Shown: piece by piece, positions 1 through 13,800 of the stretch
How the letters are laid out: every line of letters begins with the position of its first letter
Numbering within the stretch: position 1 is the stretch's first letter
Assembly: GCA_949318235.1 (NCBI GenBank)
Contig: OX439133.1
Span: forward strand, 24,159,741-24,223,740
Origin: Ecdyonurus torrentis
Taxonomy: Eukaryota > Arthropoda > Insecta > Ephemeroptera > Heptageniidae
Direction: 5' to 3'
Length of the DNA: 64,000 nucleotides
Program-made: the position numbers and the translations under genes
The notes under the pieces: generated by a model
What the model saw: the letters and a program-made list of their open reading frames with translations, nothing else
The model's database searches: none
Told to the model about the DNA's origin: nothing

Positions 1-165
1 TTTATTGAATAAAAGGTTTTTCAATACATGATTAAATTTCTTGTTTAATATACTATATAGAAAAAGTGGAAAAAAGATGTTTCATCCATAAACTATTTTA
101 AGTCAAATTTTATTTCTTCAAATCGTTATTTCTTAACAATTTACTATATTTTTTGTTTATTATAT

Positions 166-236
166 GGTAAGTACTTACTTAATCAATAATTAAGAAAAGT
201 AAGGCGTCACACAATCTTACGTTGTAGTGACAAAAT
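166..236 (+). repeat. Conserved satellite core with three dyads (first copy)
   Basis: This is the best-conserved part of the monomer, shown at its first occurrence; equivalents start at every GGTAAG marker. It holds three dyads in a row. The first is the perfect palindrome GTAAGTACTTAC (167-178). The second is CTTAATC-AAT-AATTAAG (178-194), perfect in most monomers as CTTAATT-AAT-AATTAAG. The third is a hairpin with arms GTCACACAA (206-214) and TTGTAGTGAC (222-231), pairing with one bulged base around a 7-base loop. The core is kept even in monomers whose upstream flank is completely different. It could be a protein-binding box, but I recognise no known box and it does not match the CENP-B box. 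Confidence 0.75.
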
Positions 237-429
237 TTAACGATAAAGATATAAATTCTCCAAAAAAGGGGAAAAACAGTTCGGAAAATAAAGAAAAATA
301 ATATTTCTTTAATATTTAATTTGATTAAGAATTCAAAGTGATATAGTTTGTAATTTATTGATTAAAAGTTTTTTCAATTCATGATCAAATTTCATGTGTG
401 ATATATTATAGAGAAAAAGTGGAAAAAAT

Positions 430-3030
430 GTTTCATCCATCATCTATTTAGGTCGAATTTTATTTCTTCAAATCGTTATTTCTTATCAATTTACTATATT
501 TTTAGTTTATTATACGGTAAGTACTTACTTAATTAATAATTAAGAAAAGTAAGGAGCCACACAATCTAACGTTGTAGTGACAAAATTTAACAATAAAAAT
601 TTGAAATCCATTGAAAAGGAAAAAAATATTTCGGAAAAGAAAGAAAAATAATATTTCTATAATATTTTATAGAATACAGAATCTAAAGTGATATAGTTTG
701 TATTCTATTGATTAAAAGATTTTCCAATTAATGATCAAATTTCTTGTGTTATATATTATAGAGAAAAAGTGGAAAAAAATGTTTCATCCGTACACTATCT
801 TAAGTCGAATTTTATTTCCTCAAATCATTATTTCTCATCAATTTACTATATTTTTTATTTACTATAGGGTAAGCACTTACTTAATTAAAAATTAGGAAAA
901 GTAAGGCGTCACACAATTTAACGTTGTAGTGACAAAATTTAACGATAAAGATGTAAATTCTCCAAAAAAGGGAAAAAAAAGTTCGGAAAATAAAGAAAAA
1001 TAATATTTCTTTAATATTTAATTTGATTCAGAATTCAAAGTGATATAGTTTGTATTTTATTGATTAAAAGATTTTTCAATTCATAATCAAATTTCTTGTG
1101 TGATATATTATAGAGAAAAAGTGGAAAAAAATTTTCATCCATAATCTATTTTAGGTCGAATTTTATTTCTTCAAATCGTTATTTCTTAACAATTTACTAT
1201 ATTTTTTGTTTATTATACAGTAAGTACTTACTTAATTAATATTTTACAAAAGTAAGGCGTCACACAATCTAACGTTGTAATGATAAAATTTAACGATAAA
1301 GATGTAAATTCTCCAAAAAAGGGGAAAAAAGTTCGGAAAACAAAGAAAAATAATATTTCTTTAATATTTAATTTGATTCAGAATTCAAAGTGATATAGTT
1401 TGTATTTTATTGAATAAAAGGTTTTTCAATACATGATTAAATTTCTTGTTTAATATACTATATAGAAAAAGTGGAAAAAAGATGTTTCATCCATAAACTA
1501 TTTTAAGTCAAATTTTATTTCTTCAAATCGTTATTTCTTAACAATTTACTATATTATTTGTTTATTATATGGTAAGTACTTACTTAATCAAAAATTAAGA
1601 AAAGTAAGGCGTCACACAATCTTACGTTGTAGTGACAAAATTTAACGATAAAGATATAAATTCTCCAAAAAAGGGGACAAACAGTTCGGAAAATAAAGAA
1701 AAATAATATTTCTTTAATATTTAATTTGATTAAGAATTCAAAGTGATATAGTTTGTAATTTATTGATTAAAGATTTTTCAATTCATGATCAAATTTCATG
1801 TGTGATATATTATAGAGAAAAAGTGGAAAAAATGTTTCATCCATCATCTATTTAGGTCGAATTTTATTTCTTCAAATCGTTATTTCTTATCAATTTACTA
1901 TATTTTTAGTTTATTATAGGGTAAGTACTTACTTCATTAATAATTAAAAAAAGTAAGGAGCCACACAATCTAACGTTGTAGTGACAAAATATATAAAAAT
2001 ATAAATATAAATTCTCCAAAAAAGGGAAAAAACAGTTCGGAAAATAAAGAAAAATAATATTTCTTTAATATTTAATAGGATACAGAATTCTAAGTGATAT
2101 AGTCTATATTTTATTGATTAAAAGATTTTTCAATTCATGATCGAATTTCATGTGTGATATATTATAGAGAAAAAGTTGAGAAAATGTTTCGTTCATACAC
2201 TATTATAAGTCAATTTTTATTTCTTCAAATCATTATTTTTTATCAATTTACTATATTTTTTAATTATTATAGGGTAAGCACTTACTTAATTAATAATTAG
2301 GAAAATTAAGGCGTCACACAATCTAACGTTGTAATGACAAAATTTAACGATAAAGATATAAATTCTCCAAAATAGGGAAAAGAAAGTTCGGAAATAAAAG
2401 AAAAATAATATTTCTTTAATATTTAATTTGATTCGGAATTCAAAGTGATATAGTTTGTAATTTATTAATTAAAAGATTTTTCATTTTATGATAAAATTTC
2501 TTGTGTGGTATATTATAGAGAAACACTGGAAAAAATGTTTCGACCATAAACTTGTTTAGGTCAAATTTTATTTCTTCAAATCGTTATTTCTTATCCATTT
2601 ACTATATTTTTTGTTTATTATAGGGTAAGTACTTACTTAATTAATAATTAAGAAAAGTAAGGCGTCACACAATCTAACGTTGTAGTGACAAAATATAACG
2701 ATAAAAATTAAAAACCATACAAAATAAAGAAAAAAAATTGGAAAATAAAGGAATATAATATTTTTTGTTATTTTATTTGAATCAGAATTCAAAGTGATAT
2801 AGTTTGTAATTTATTGCATTTAAGATTTTTCAATTCATGATTTAATTTCTTTTGCGATATATTATTAAGAAACATTTGAAAAAATATTTCATCCATAATC
2901 TATTTTAAGTCAAATTTTTATTCTTAGAAACACTATTATTGAACACTTCACTTAAATTTTCGATTATTTTATGGTAAGTACTTACTTCATTAATAATTAA
3001 GAAAAGTAAGGAGCCACACAATCTAACGTT
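430..3030 (+). repeat. Left satellite block recurring 26-27 monomers downstream
   Basis: Segment 430-1670 matches 9901-11141 at an offset of 9471 bp (27 monomers). Both carry the rare stretch TTGAAATCCATTGAAAAGG, at 601 and 10072. Segment 2030-3030 matches 11147-12150 at an offset of 9117 bp (26 monomers). The offset therefore drops by one monomer between the two segments, showing that one copy gained or lost a monomer. Confidence 0.8.
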
Positions 3031-5849
3031 GTAGTTACCAAAGTTAACGATACAAATAAAATAAAATAAAAAAGAATAATAATAATTTGGAAAATAAAGG
3101 AAAATAATATTTCTTTATTATTTAATTTGATTCAGAATTCAAAGTGATATAGTTTGTATTTTATTGAATATAAGATTATTCAATTCATGATCCAATTTCT
3201 TGTGTGATATATTATAGAGAAAAAGTGGAAAAAATGTTTCATCCATAAACTATTTAAAGTCGAATTTTATTTCTTCAAATCGTTATTTCTTATCAATTTA
3301 CTATATTTTTTTTTTATTATAGGGTAAGTACTTACTTAATTATTAATTAGGAAATGTAAGGCGTCACACAATCTAACGTTGTAGTGACAAAATTTAACGA
3401 TAAAGTTATAAATTTTTCAAAATAGGGAAAAAAAATTCGGAAAATAAAGAAAAATAATATTTCTTTAATATTAAATTTGATTGAGAATTCAAAGTGATAT
3501 AGTTTGTATTTTATTGATTAAATAAATTTTCAATTCATGATAAAATTTCTCGTCTGATATATTATAGAGAAAAAGTGGAAAAAATGTTTCATCCCTAAAC
3601 TATTTTAGGTCGAATTTTATTTCTTCAAATCGTTATTTCTTATCAATTTACTATATTTTTTGTTTATTATAGGGTAAGTACTTACTTAATTAATTATTAA
3701 GAAAAGTAAGGCGTCACACAATCTAACGTTGTAGTGACAAAATATAACGATAAAGATATAAATTCTCCAAAAAAGGGAAAAAAACAGTTCGGAAAATAAA
3801 GAAAAATAATATTTCTTTAATATTTAATAGGATACAGAATTCAAAGTGATATAGTCTGTATTTTATTGATTAAAAGATTTTTCAATTCATGATCAAATTT
3901 CATGTGTGATATATTATAGAGAAAAAGTGGAGAAAATGTTTCGATCATGCAATATATTATAAGTCAATTTTTATTTCTTCAAATCATTATTTTTTATCAA
4001 TTTACTATATTTTTTAATTATTATAGGGTAAGCACTTACTTAATTAATAATTAGGAAAATTAAGGCGTCACACAATCTAACGTTGTAATGAGAAAATTTA
4101 ACGATAAAGATATAAATTCTCCAAAATAGGGAAAAGAAAGTTCGGAAATAAAAGAAAAATAATATTTCTTTAATATTTAATTTGATTCGGAATTCAAAGT
4201 GATATAGTTTGTAATTTATTAATTAAAAGATTTTTCATTTTATGATAAAATTTCTTGTGTGGTATATTATAGAGAAACACTGGAAAAAATGTTTCGACCA
4301 TAAACTTGTTTAGGTCAAATTTTATTTCTTCAAATCGTTATTTCTTATCAATTTACTATATTTTTTGTTTATTATAGGGTAAGTACTTACTTAATTAATA
4401 ATTAAGAAAAGTAAGGCGTCACACAATCTAACGTTGTAGTGACAAAATATAACGATAAAAATTAAAAACCATTAAAAAGAATAAAAATAATTTGGAAAAT
4501 AAAGGAAAATAATATTTCTTTATTATTTAATTTGATTCAGAATTTAAAGTAATATAGTTTGTATTTGTTTTATAAAAGATTTTTCAATTCATGATCCAAT
4601 ATCTTGTTTAATATATTATAGAGAAAAAGTTAAAAAAATGTTTCGTACGTACACTATTATAAGTCACTTTTTATTTCCTCAAATCATTATATTATATCAA
4701 ATTACTATATTTTTTGTTTTTTATAGGGTAAGTTCTTACTTAATTAATTATTAAGAAAAGTAAGGCGTCACACAATCTAACGTTGTAGTGACAAAATATA
4801 ACGATAAAGATATAAATTCTCCAAAAAAGGGAAAAAACAGTTCGGAAAATAAGGAAAAATAATATTTCTTTAATATTTAATAGGATACAGAATTCAAAGT
4901 GATATAGTCTGTATTTTATTGATTAAAAGATTTTTCAATTCATGATCAAATTTCATGTGTGATATATTATAGAGAAAAAGTTGAGAAAATGTTTCGTTCA
5001 TACACTATTATATGTCAATTTTTATTTCTTCAAATCATTATTTTTTATCAATTTACTATATTTTTTAATTATTATATGGTAAGCACTTAATTAATAATTA
5101 GGAAAATTAAGGCGTCACACAATCTAACGTTGTAATGACAAAATTTAACGATAAAGATATAAATTCTCCAAAATAGGGAAAAGAAAGTTCGGAAAATAAA
5201 GAAAAATAATATTTCTTTAATATTTAATTTGATTCGGAATTCAAAGTTATATAGTTTGTAATTTATTAATTAAAAGATTTTTCATTTTATGATAAAATTT
5301 CTTGTGTGGTATATTATAGAGAAACACTGGAAAAAATGTTTCGACCATAAACTTGTTTAGGTCAAATTTTCGATGTTTAAATTAATCTTTTTCAACACTT
5401 CGCTATATTTTTCGATTATTTTAGGGTAAATACTTACTTCATTAATAATTAAGAAAAGTAAGGCGTCACACAATCTAACGTTGTAGTGACAAAATATAAC
5501 GATAAAAATTAAAAACCATTAAAAAGAATAAAAATAATTTGGAAAATAAAGGAAAATAATATTTCTTTATTATTTAATTTGATTCAGAATTTAAAGTAAT
5601 ATAGTTTGTATTTGTTTTATAAAAGATTTTTCAATTCATGATCCAATATCTTGTTTAATATATTATAGAGAAAAAGTTAAAAAAATGTTTCGTACGTACA
5701 CTATTATAAGTCACTTTTTATTTCCTCAAATCATTATTTTATATCAAATTACTATATTTTTTGTTTATTATAGGGTAAGTTCTTACTTAATTAATAATTA
5801 AGAAAAGTAAGGCGTCACACAATCTAACGTTGTAGTGACAAAATTTAAC
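2700..5849 (+). repeat. 9-monomer higher-order repeat, full unit (3150 bp)
   Basis: This unit is followed directly by a partial second copy (5850 to about 7890) at an offset of exactly 3150 bp. Diagnostic pairs are TTTCGATCATGCAATATATT near 3938 and 7088, the diverged flank at 2920 and 6070, and the variant GTAGTTACCAAAG near 3033 and 6183. Confidence 0.88.
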
Positions 5850-7890
5850 GATAAAAATTGAAAACCATAAAAAATAAAGAAAAAAATTTGGAAAATAAAG
5901 GAATATAATATTTTTTGTTATTTTATTTGAATCAGAATTCAAAGTGATATAGTTTGTAATTTATTGCATTTAAGATTTTTCAATTCATGATTTAATTTCT
6001 TTTGCGATATATTATTGAGAAACATTTGAAAAAATATTTCATCCATAATCTATTTTAAGTCAAATTTTTATTCTTAGAAACACTATTATTGAACACTTCA
6101 CTTAAATTATCGATTATTTTATGGTAAGTACTTACTTCATTAATAATTAAGAAAAGTAAGGAGCCACACAATCTAACGTTGTAGTTACCAAAGTTAACGA
6201 TACAAATAAAATAAAATAAAAAAGAATAATAATAATTTGGAAAATAAAGGAAAATAATATTTCTTTATTATTTAATTTGATTCAGAATTCAAAGTGATAT
6301 AGTTTGTATTTTATTGAATATAAGATTATTCAATTCATGATCCAATTTCTTGTGTGATATATTATAGAGAAAAAGTGGAAAAAATGTTTCATCCATAAAC
6401 TATTTAAAGTCGAATTTTATTTCTTCAAATCGTTATTTCTTATCAATTTACTATATTTTTTTTTTATTATAGGGTAAGTACTTACTTAATTAATAATTAG
6501 GAAATGTAAGGCGTCACACAATCTAACGTTGTAGTGACAAAATTTAACGATAAAGTTATAAATTTTTCAAAATAGGGAAAAAAAATTCGGAAAATAAAGA
6601 AAAATAATATTTCTTTAATATTAAATTTGATTGAGAATTCAAAGTGATATAGTTTGTATTTTATTGATTAAATAAATTTTCAATTCATGATAAAATTTCT
6701 CGTCTGATATATTATAGAGAAAAAGTGGAAAAAATGTTTCATCCCTAAACTATTTTAGGTCGAATTTTATTTCTTCAAATCGTTATTTCTTATCAATTTA
6801 CTATATTTTTTGTTTATTATAGGGTAAGTACTTACTTAATTAATTATTAAGAAAAGTAAGGCGTCACACAATCTAACGTTGTAGTGACAAAATATAACGA
6901 TAAAGATATAAATTCTCCAAAAAAGGGAAAAAAACAGTTCGGAAAATAAAGAAAAATAATATTTCTTTAATATTTAATAGGATACAGAATTCAAAGTGAT
7001 ATAGTCTGTATTTTATTGATTAAAAGATTTTTCAATTCATGATCAAATTTCATGTGTGATATATTATAGAGAAAAAGTGGAGAAAATGTTTCGATCATGC
7101 AATATATTATAAGTCAATTTTTATTTCTTCAAATCATTATTTTTTATCAATTTACTATATTTTTTAATTATTATAGGGTAAGCACTTACTTAATTAATAA
7201 TTAGGAAAATTAAGGCGTCACACAATCTAACGTTGTAATGAGAAAATTTAACGATAAAGATATAAATTCTCCAAAATAGGGAAAAGAAAGTTCGGAAATA
7301 AAAGAAAAATAATATTTCTTTAATATTTAATTTGATTCGGAATTCAAAGTGATATAGTTTGTAATTTATTAATTAAAAGATTTTTCATTTTATGATAAAA
7401 TTTCTTGTGTGGTATATTATAGAGAAACACTGGAAAAAATGTTTCGACCATAAACTTGTTTAGGTCAAATTTTATTTCTTCAAATCGTTATTTCTTATCA
7501 ATTTACTATATTTTTTGTTTATTATAGGGTAAGTACTTACTTAATTAATAATTAAGAAAAGTAAGGCGTCACACAATCTAACGTTGTAGTGACAAAATAT
7601 AACGATAAAAATTAAAAACCATTAAAAAGAATAAAAATAATTTGGAAAATAAAGGAAAATAATATTTCTTTATTATTTAATTTGATTCAGAATTTAAAGT
7701 AATATAGTTTGTATTTGTTTTATAAAAGATTTTTCAATTCATGATCCAATATCTTGTTTAATATATTATAGAGAAAAAGTTAAAAAAATGTTTCGTACGT
7801 ACACTATTATAAGTCACTTTTTATTTCCTCAAATCATTATATTATATCAAATTACTATATTTTTTGTTTTTTATAGGGTAAGTTCTTACT
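5850..7890 (+). repeat. Partial second copy of the 9-monomer unit (~6 monomers)
   Basis: The match to 2700-4740 is nearly perfect. It ends near 7890, where the sequence switches to the type found near the left window edge (AATAAAAGG with TACTATATAG, repeated at 1, 1406, 8064 and 10877). The segment at about 4741-7050 also recurs at about 13150-15460, an offset of about 8410 bp or 24 monomers. Confidence 0.85.
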
Positions 7891-10800
7891 TAATTAATAA
7901 TTAAGAAAAGTAAGGCGTCACACAATCTAACGTTGTAATGACAAAATTTAACGATAAAGATGTAAATTCTCCAAAAAAGGGGAAAAAAGTTCGGAAAACA
8001 AAGAAAAATAATATTTCTTTAATATTTAATTTGATTCAGAATTCAAAGTGATATAGTTTGTATTTTATTGAATAAAAGGTTTTTCAATACATGATTAAAT
8101 TTCTTGTTTAATATACTATATAGAAAAAGTGGAAAAAAGATGTTTCATCCATAAACTATTTTAAGTCAAATTTTATTTCTTCAAATCGTTATTTCTTAAC
8201 AATTTACTATATTTTTTGTTTATTATATGGTAAGTACTTACTTAATCAATAATTAAGAAAAGTAAGGCGTCACACAATCTTACGTTGTAGTGACAAAATT
8301 TAACGATAAAGATATAAATTCTCCAAAAAAGGGGAAAAACAGTTCGGAAAATAAAGAAAAATAATATTTCTTTAATATTTAATTTGATTAAGAATTCAAA
8401 GTGATATAGTTTGTAATTTATTGATTAAAAGATTTTTCAATTCATGATCAAATTTCATGTGTGATATATTATAGAGAAAAGATGGAAAAAAATGTTTCAT
8501 CCCTACACTATTTTAAGTCGAATTTTATTTCCTCAAATCATTATTTCTCATCAATTTACTATATTTTTTAATTACTATAGGGTAAGCACTTACTTAATTA
8601 ATAATTAGGAAAAGTAAGGCGTCACACAATCTGACGTTGTAGTGACAAAATTTAACGATAAAGATGAAAATTCTCCAAAAAAGGGAAAAAAAAGTTCGGA
8701 AAACAAAGAAAAATAATATTTCTTTAATATTTAATTTGATTCAGAATTCAAAGTGATATAGTTTGTATTTTATTGATTAAAAGATTTTTCAATTCATGAT
8801 CAAATTTCTTGTGTGATATATTATAGAGAAAAAGTGGAAAATTTTTTTTATCCATAATCTATTTTAGGTCGAATTTTATTTCTTCAAATCGTTATTTCTT
8901 ATCAATTTACTATATTTTTAGTTTATTATACGGTAAGTACTTACTTAATTAATAATTTACAAAAGTAAGGCGTCACACAATCTAACGTTGTAATGACAAA
9001 ATTTAACGATAAAGATGTAAATTCTCCAAAAAAGGGTAAAAAAGTTCGGAAAACAAAGAAAAATAATATTTCTTTAATATTTAATTTGATTCAGAATTCA
9101 AAGTGATATAGTTTGTATTTTATTGAATAAAAGATTTTTCAATACATGATTAAATTGCTTGTTTAATATACTATATAGAAAAAGTGGAAAAAAGATGTTT
9201 CATCCATAAACTATTTTAAGTCAAATTTTATTTCTTCAAATCGTTATTTCTTAACAATTTACTATATTTTTTGTTTATTATATGGTAAGTACTTACTTAA
9301 TCAATAATTAAGAAAAGTAAGGCGTCACACAATCTTACGTTGTAGTGACAAAATTTAACGATAAAGATATAAATTCTCCAAAAAAGGGGAAAAACAGTTC
9401 GGAAAATAAAGGAAAATAATATTTCTTAATATTTAATTTGATTCAGAATTCAAAGTGATATTGTTTGTATTTTATTAATTAAAAGATTTTTCAATTCATG
9501 ATCAAATTTCTTGTGTGATATAATATAGAGAAAAAGTGGAAAACATGTTTCATCCATAAACTATTTTAAGTCGTATTTTATTTCTTCAAATCGTTATTTC
9601 TTATCAATTTAATATATTTTTTTGTTTATTATAGGGTAAGTACTTACTTAATTTATAATAAAGAAAAGTAAGGAGCCACACAATCTAACGTTGTATTCAC
9701 AAAATTTAACGATAAAACTATAAAAGCTCTAAAAAAGGGGAAAAAAGAAGTTCAGAAAATAAAGAAAAATAATATTTCTTTAATATTTAATTTGATTCAG
9801 AATTCACAGTGATATAGTTTGTATTTTTTTGATTAAAAGATTTTTCAATTCATGATTCAATTTCTTGTGTGATATATTATAGAGAAAAAGTGGAAAAAAT
9901 GTTTCATCCATAATCTATTTATGTCGAATTTTATTTCTTCAAATCGTTATTTCTTATCAATTTACTATATTTTTAGTTTATTATACGGTAAGTACTTACT
10001 TAATTATTAATTAAGAAAAGTAAGGAGCCACACAATCTAACGTTGTAGTGACAAAATTTAACAATAAAAATTTGAAATCCATTGAAAAGGAAAAAAATAT
10101 TTCGGAAAAGAAAGAAAAATAATATTTCTTTAATATTTTATAGAATACAGAATCTAAAGTGATATAGTTTGTATTCTATTGATTAAAAGATTTGCCAATT
10201 AATGATCAAATTTCTTGTGTGATATATTATAGAGAAAAAGTGGAAAAAAATGTTTCATCCGTACACTATCTTAAGTCGAATTTTATTTCCTCAAATCATT
10301 ATTTCTCATCAATTTACTATATTTTTTATTTACTATAGGGTAAGCACTTACTTAATTAAAAATTAGGAAAAGTAAGGCGTCACACAATTTAACGTTGTAG
10401 TGACAAAATTTAACGATAAAGATGTAAATTCTCCAAAAAAGGGAAAAAAAAGTTCGGAAAATAAAGAAAAATAATATTTCTTAAATATTTAATTTGATTC
10501 AGAATTCAAAGTGATATAGTTTGTATTTTATTGATTAAAAGATTTTTCAATTCATAATCAAATTTCTTGTGTGATATATTATAGAGAAAAAGTGGAAAAA
10601 AATTTTCATCCATAATCTATTTTAGGTCGAATTTTATTTCTTCAAATCGTTATTTCTTAACAATTTACTATATTTTTTGTTTATTATACGGTAAGTACTT
10701 ACTTAATTAATATTTTACAAAAGTAAGGCGTCACACAATCTAACGTTGTAATGATAAAATTTAACGATAAAGATGTAAATTCTCCAAAAAAGGGGAAAAA

Positions 10801-13800
10801 AGTTCGGAAAACAAAGAAAAATAATATTTCTTTAATATTTAATTTGATTCAGAATTCAAAGTGATATAGTTTGTATTTTATTGAATAAAAGGTTTTTCAA
10901 TACATGATTAAATTTCTTGTTTAATATACTATATAGAAAAAGTGGAAAAAAGATGTTTCATCCATAAACTATTTTAAGTCAAATTTTATTTCTTCAAATC
11001 GTTATTTCTTAACAATTTGCTATATTTTTTGTTTATTATATGGTAAGTACTTACTTAATCAATAATTAAGAAAAGTAAGGCGTCACACAATCTTACGTTG
11101 TAGTGACAAAATTTAACGATAAAGATATAAATTCTCCAAAAAAGGGAAAAAACAGTTCGGAAAAAAAAAAATAATATTTCTTTAATATTTAATAGGATAC
11201 AGAATTCTAAGTGATATAGTCTATATTTTATTGATTAAAAGATTTTTCAATTCATGATCAAATTTCATGTGTGATATATTATAGAGAAAAAGTTGAGAAA
11301 ATGTTTCGTTCATACACTATTATAAGTCAATTTTTATTTCTTCAAATCATTATTTTTTATCAATTTACTATATTTTTTAATTATTATAGGGTAAGCACTT
11401 ACTTAATTAATAATTAGGAAAATTAAGGCGTCACACAATCTAACGTTGTAATGAGAAAATTTAACGATAAAGATATAAATTCTCCAAAATAGGGAAAAGA
11501 AAGTTCGGAAATAAAAGAAAAATAATATTTCTTTAATATTTAATTTGATTCGGAATTCAAAGTGATATAGTTTGTAATTTATTAATTAAAAGATTTTTCA
11601 TTTTATGATAAAATTTCTTGTGTGGTATATTATAGAGAAACACTGGAAAAAATGTTTCGACCATAAACTTGTTTAGGTCAAATTTTATTTCTTCAAATCG
11701 TTATTTCTTATCCATTTACTATATTTTTTGTTTATTATAGGGTAAGTACTTACTTAATTAATAATTAAGAAAAGTAAGGCGTCACACAATCTAACGTTGT
11801 AGTGACAAAATATAACGATAAAAATTAAAAACCATACAAAATAAAGAAAAAAAATTGGAAAATAAAGGAATATAATATTTTTTGTTATTTTATTTGAATC
11901 AGAATTCAAAGTGATATAGTTTGTAATTTATTGCATTTAAGATTTTTCAATTCATGATTTAATTTCTTTTGCGATATATTATTAAGAAACATTTGAAAAA
12001 ATATTTCATCCATAATCTATTTTAAGTCAAATTTTTATTCTTAGAAACACTATTATTGAACACTTCACTTAAATTTTCGATTATTTTATGGTAAGTACTT
12101 ACTTCATTAATAATTAAGAAAAGTAAGGAGCCACACAATCTAACGTTGTAGTGACAAAATATAACGATAAAAATTAAAAACCATAAAAAATAAAGAAAAA
12201 AAATTGGAAAATAAAGGAATATAATATTTTTTGTTATTTTATTTGAATCAGAATTTAAAGTGATACAGTTTGTAATATATTGCATTAAGATTTTTCAATT
12301 CATGATTTAATTTTTTTTGCGATATATTATTGAGAAACATTTGAAAAAATATTTCATCCATAATCTATTTTAAGTCAAATTTTTATTCTTAGAAACACTA
12401 TTATTGAACACTTCACTTAAATTTTCGATTATTTTATGGTAAGTACTTACTTCATTAATAATTAAGAAAAGTAAGGAGCCACACAATCTAACGTTGTAGT
12501 GACAAAATATAACGATAAAGATATAAATTCTCCAAAAAAGGGAAAAAACAGTTCGGAAAATAAAGAAAAATAATATTTCTTTAATATTTAATTTGATACA
12601 GAATTCAAAGTGATATAGTCTGTATTTTATTGATTAAAAGATTTTTCAATTCATGATCCAATTTCTTGTGTGATATATTATAGAGAAAAAGTGGAAAAAA
12701 TGTTTCATCCATAAACTATTTTAAGTCGAATTTTATTTCTTCAAATCGTTATTTCTTATCAATTTACTATATTTTTTTTTTATTATAGGGTAAGTACTTA
12801 CTTAATTAATAATTAGGAAAGTAAGGCGTCACACAATCTAACGTTGTAGTGACAAAATTTAACGATAAAGTTATAAATTTTTCAAAATAGGGAAAAAAAA
12901 TTCGGAAAATAAAGAAAAATAATATTTCTTTCATATTAAATTTGATTGAGAATTCAAAGTGATATAGTTTGTATTTTATTGATTAAAAGATTTTTCAATT
13001 CATGATAAAATTTCTCGTCTGATATATTATAGAGAAAAAGTGGAAAAAATGTTTCATCCATAAACTATTTTAGGTCGAATTTTATTTCTTCAAATCGTTA
13101 TTTCTTATCAATTTACTATATTTTTTGTTTATTATAGGGTAAGTACTTACTTAATTAATTATTAAGAAAAGTAAGGCGTCACACAATCTAACGTTGTAGT
13201 GACAAAATATAACGATAAAGATATAAATTCTCCAAAAAAGGGAAAAAACAGTTCGGAAAATAAGGAAAAATAATATTTCTTTAATATTTAATAGGATACA
13301 GAATTCAAAGTGATATAGTCTGTATTTTATTGATTAAAAGATTTTTCAATTCATGATCAAATTTCATGTGTGATATATTATAGAGAAAAAGTTGAGAAAA
13401 TGTTTCGTTCATACACTATTATATGTCAATTTTTATTTCTTCAAATCATTATTTTTTATCAATTTACTATATTTTTTAATTATTATATGGTAAGCACTTA
13501 ATTAATAATTAGGAAAATTAAGGCGTCACACAATCTAACGTTGTAATGACAAAATTTAACGATAAAGATATAAATTCTCCAAAATAGGGAAAAGAAAGTT
13601 CGGAAAATAAAGAAAAATAATATTTCTTTAATATTTAATTTGATTCGGAATTCAAAGTTATATAGTTTGTAATTTATTGATTAAAAGATTTTTCATTTTA
13701 TGATAAAATTTCTTGTGTGGTATATTATAGAGAAACACTGGAAAAAATGTTTCGACCATAAACTTGTTTAGGTCAAATTTTCGATGTTTAAATTAATCTT

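Noticed and set aside
166..236. CENP-B box in the satellite core
   Set aside because: The core lacks the TTCG...CGGGA-type pattern of the known box; any centromere-protein role would need a different motif.
12022..12285. 87-codon minus-strand frame in the satellite
   Set aside because: Lies in two adjacent diverged monomers; not kept open in equivalent monomers and hydrophobic only because of AT bias.
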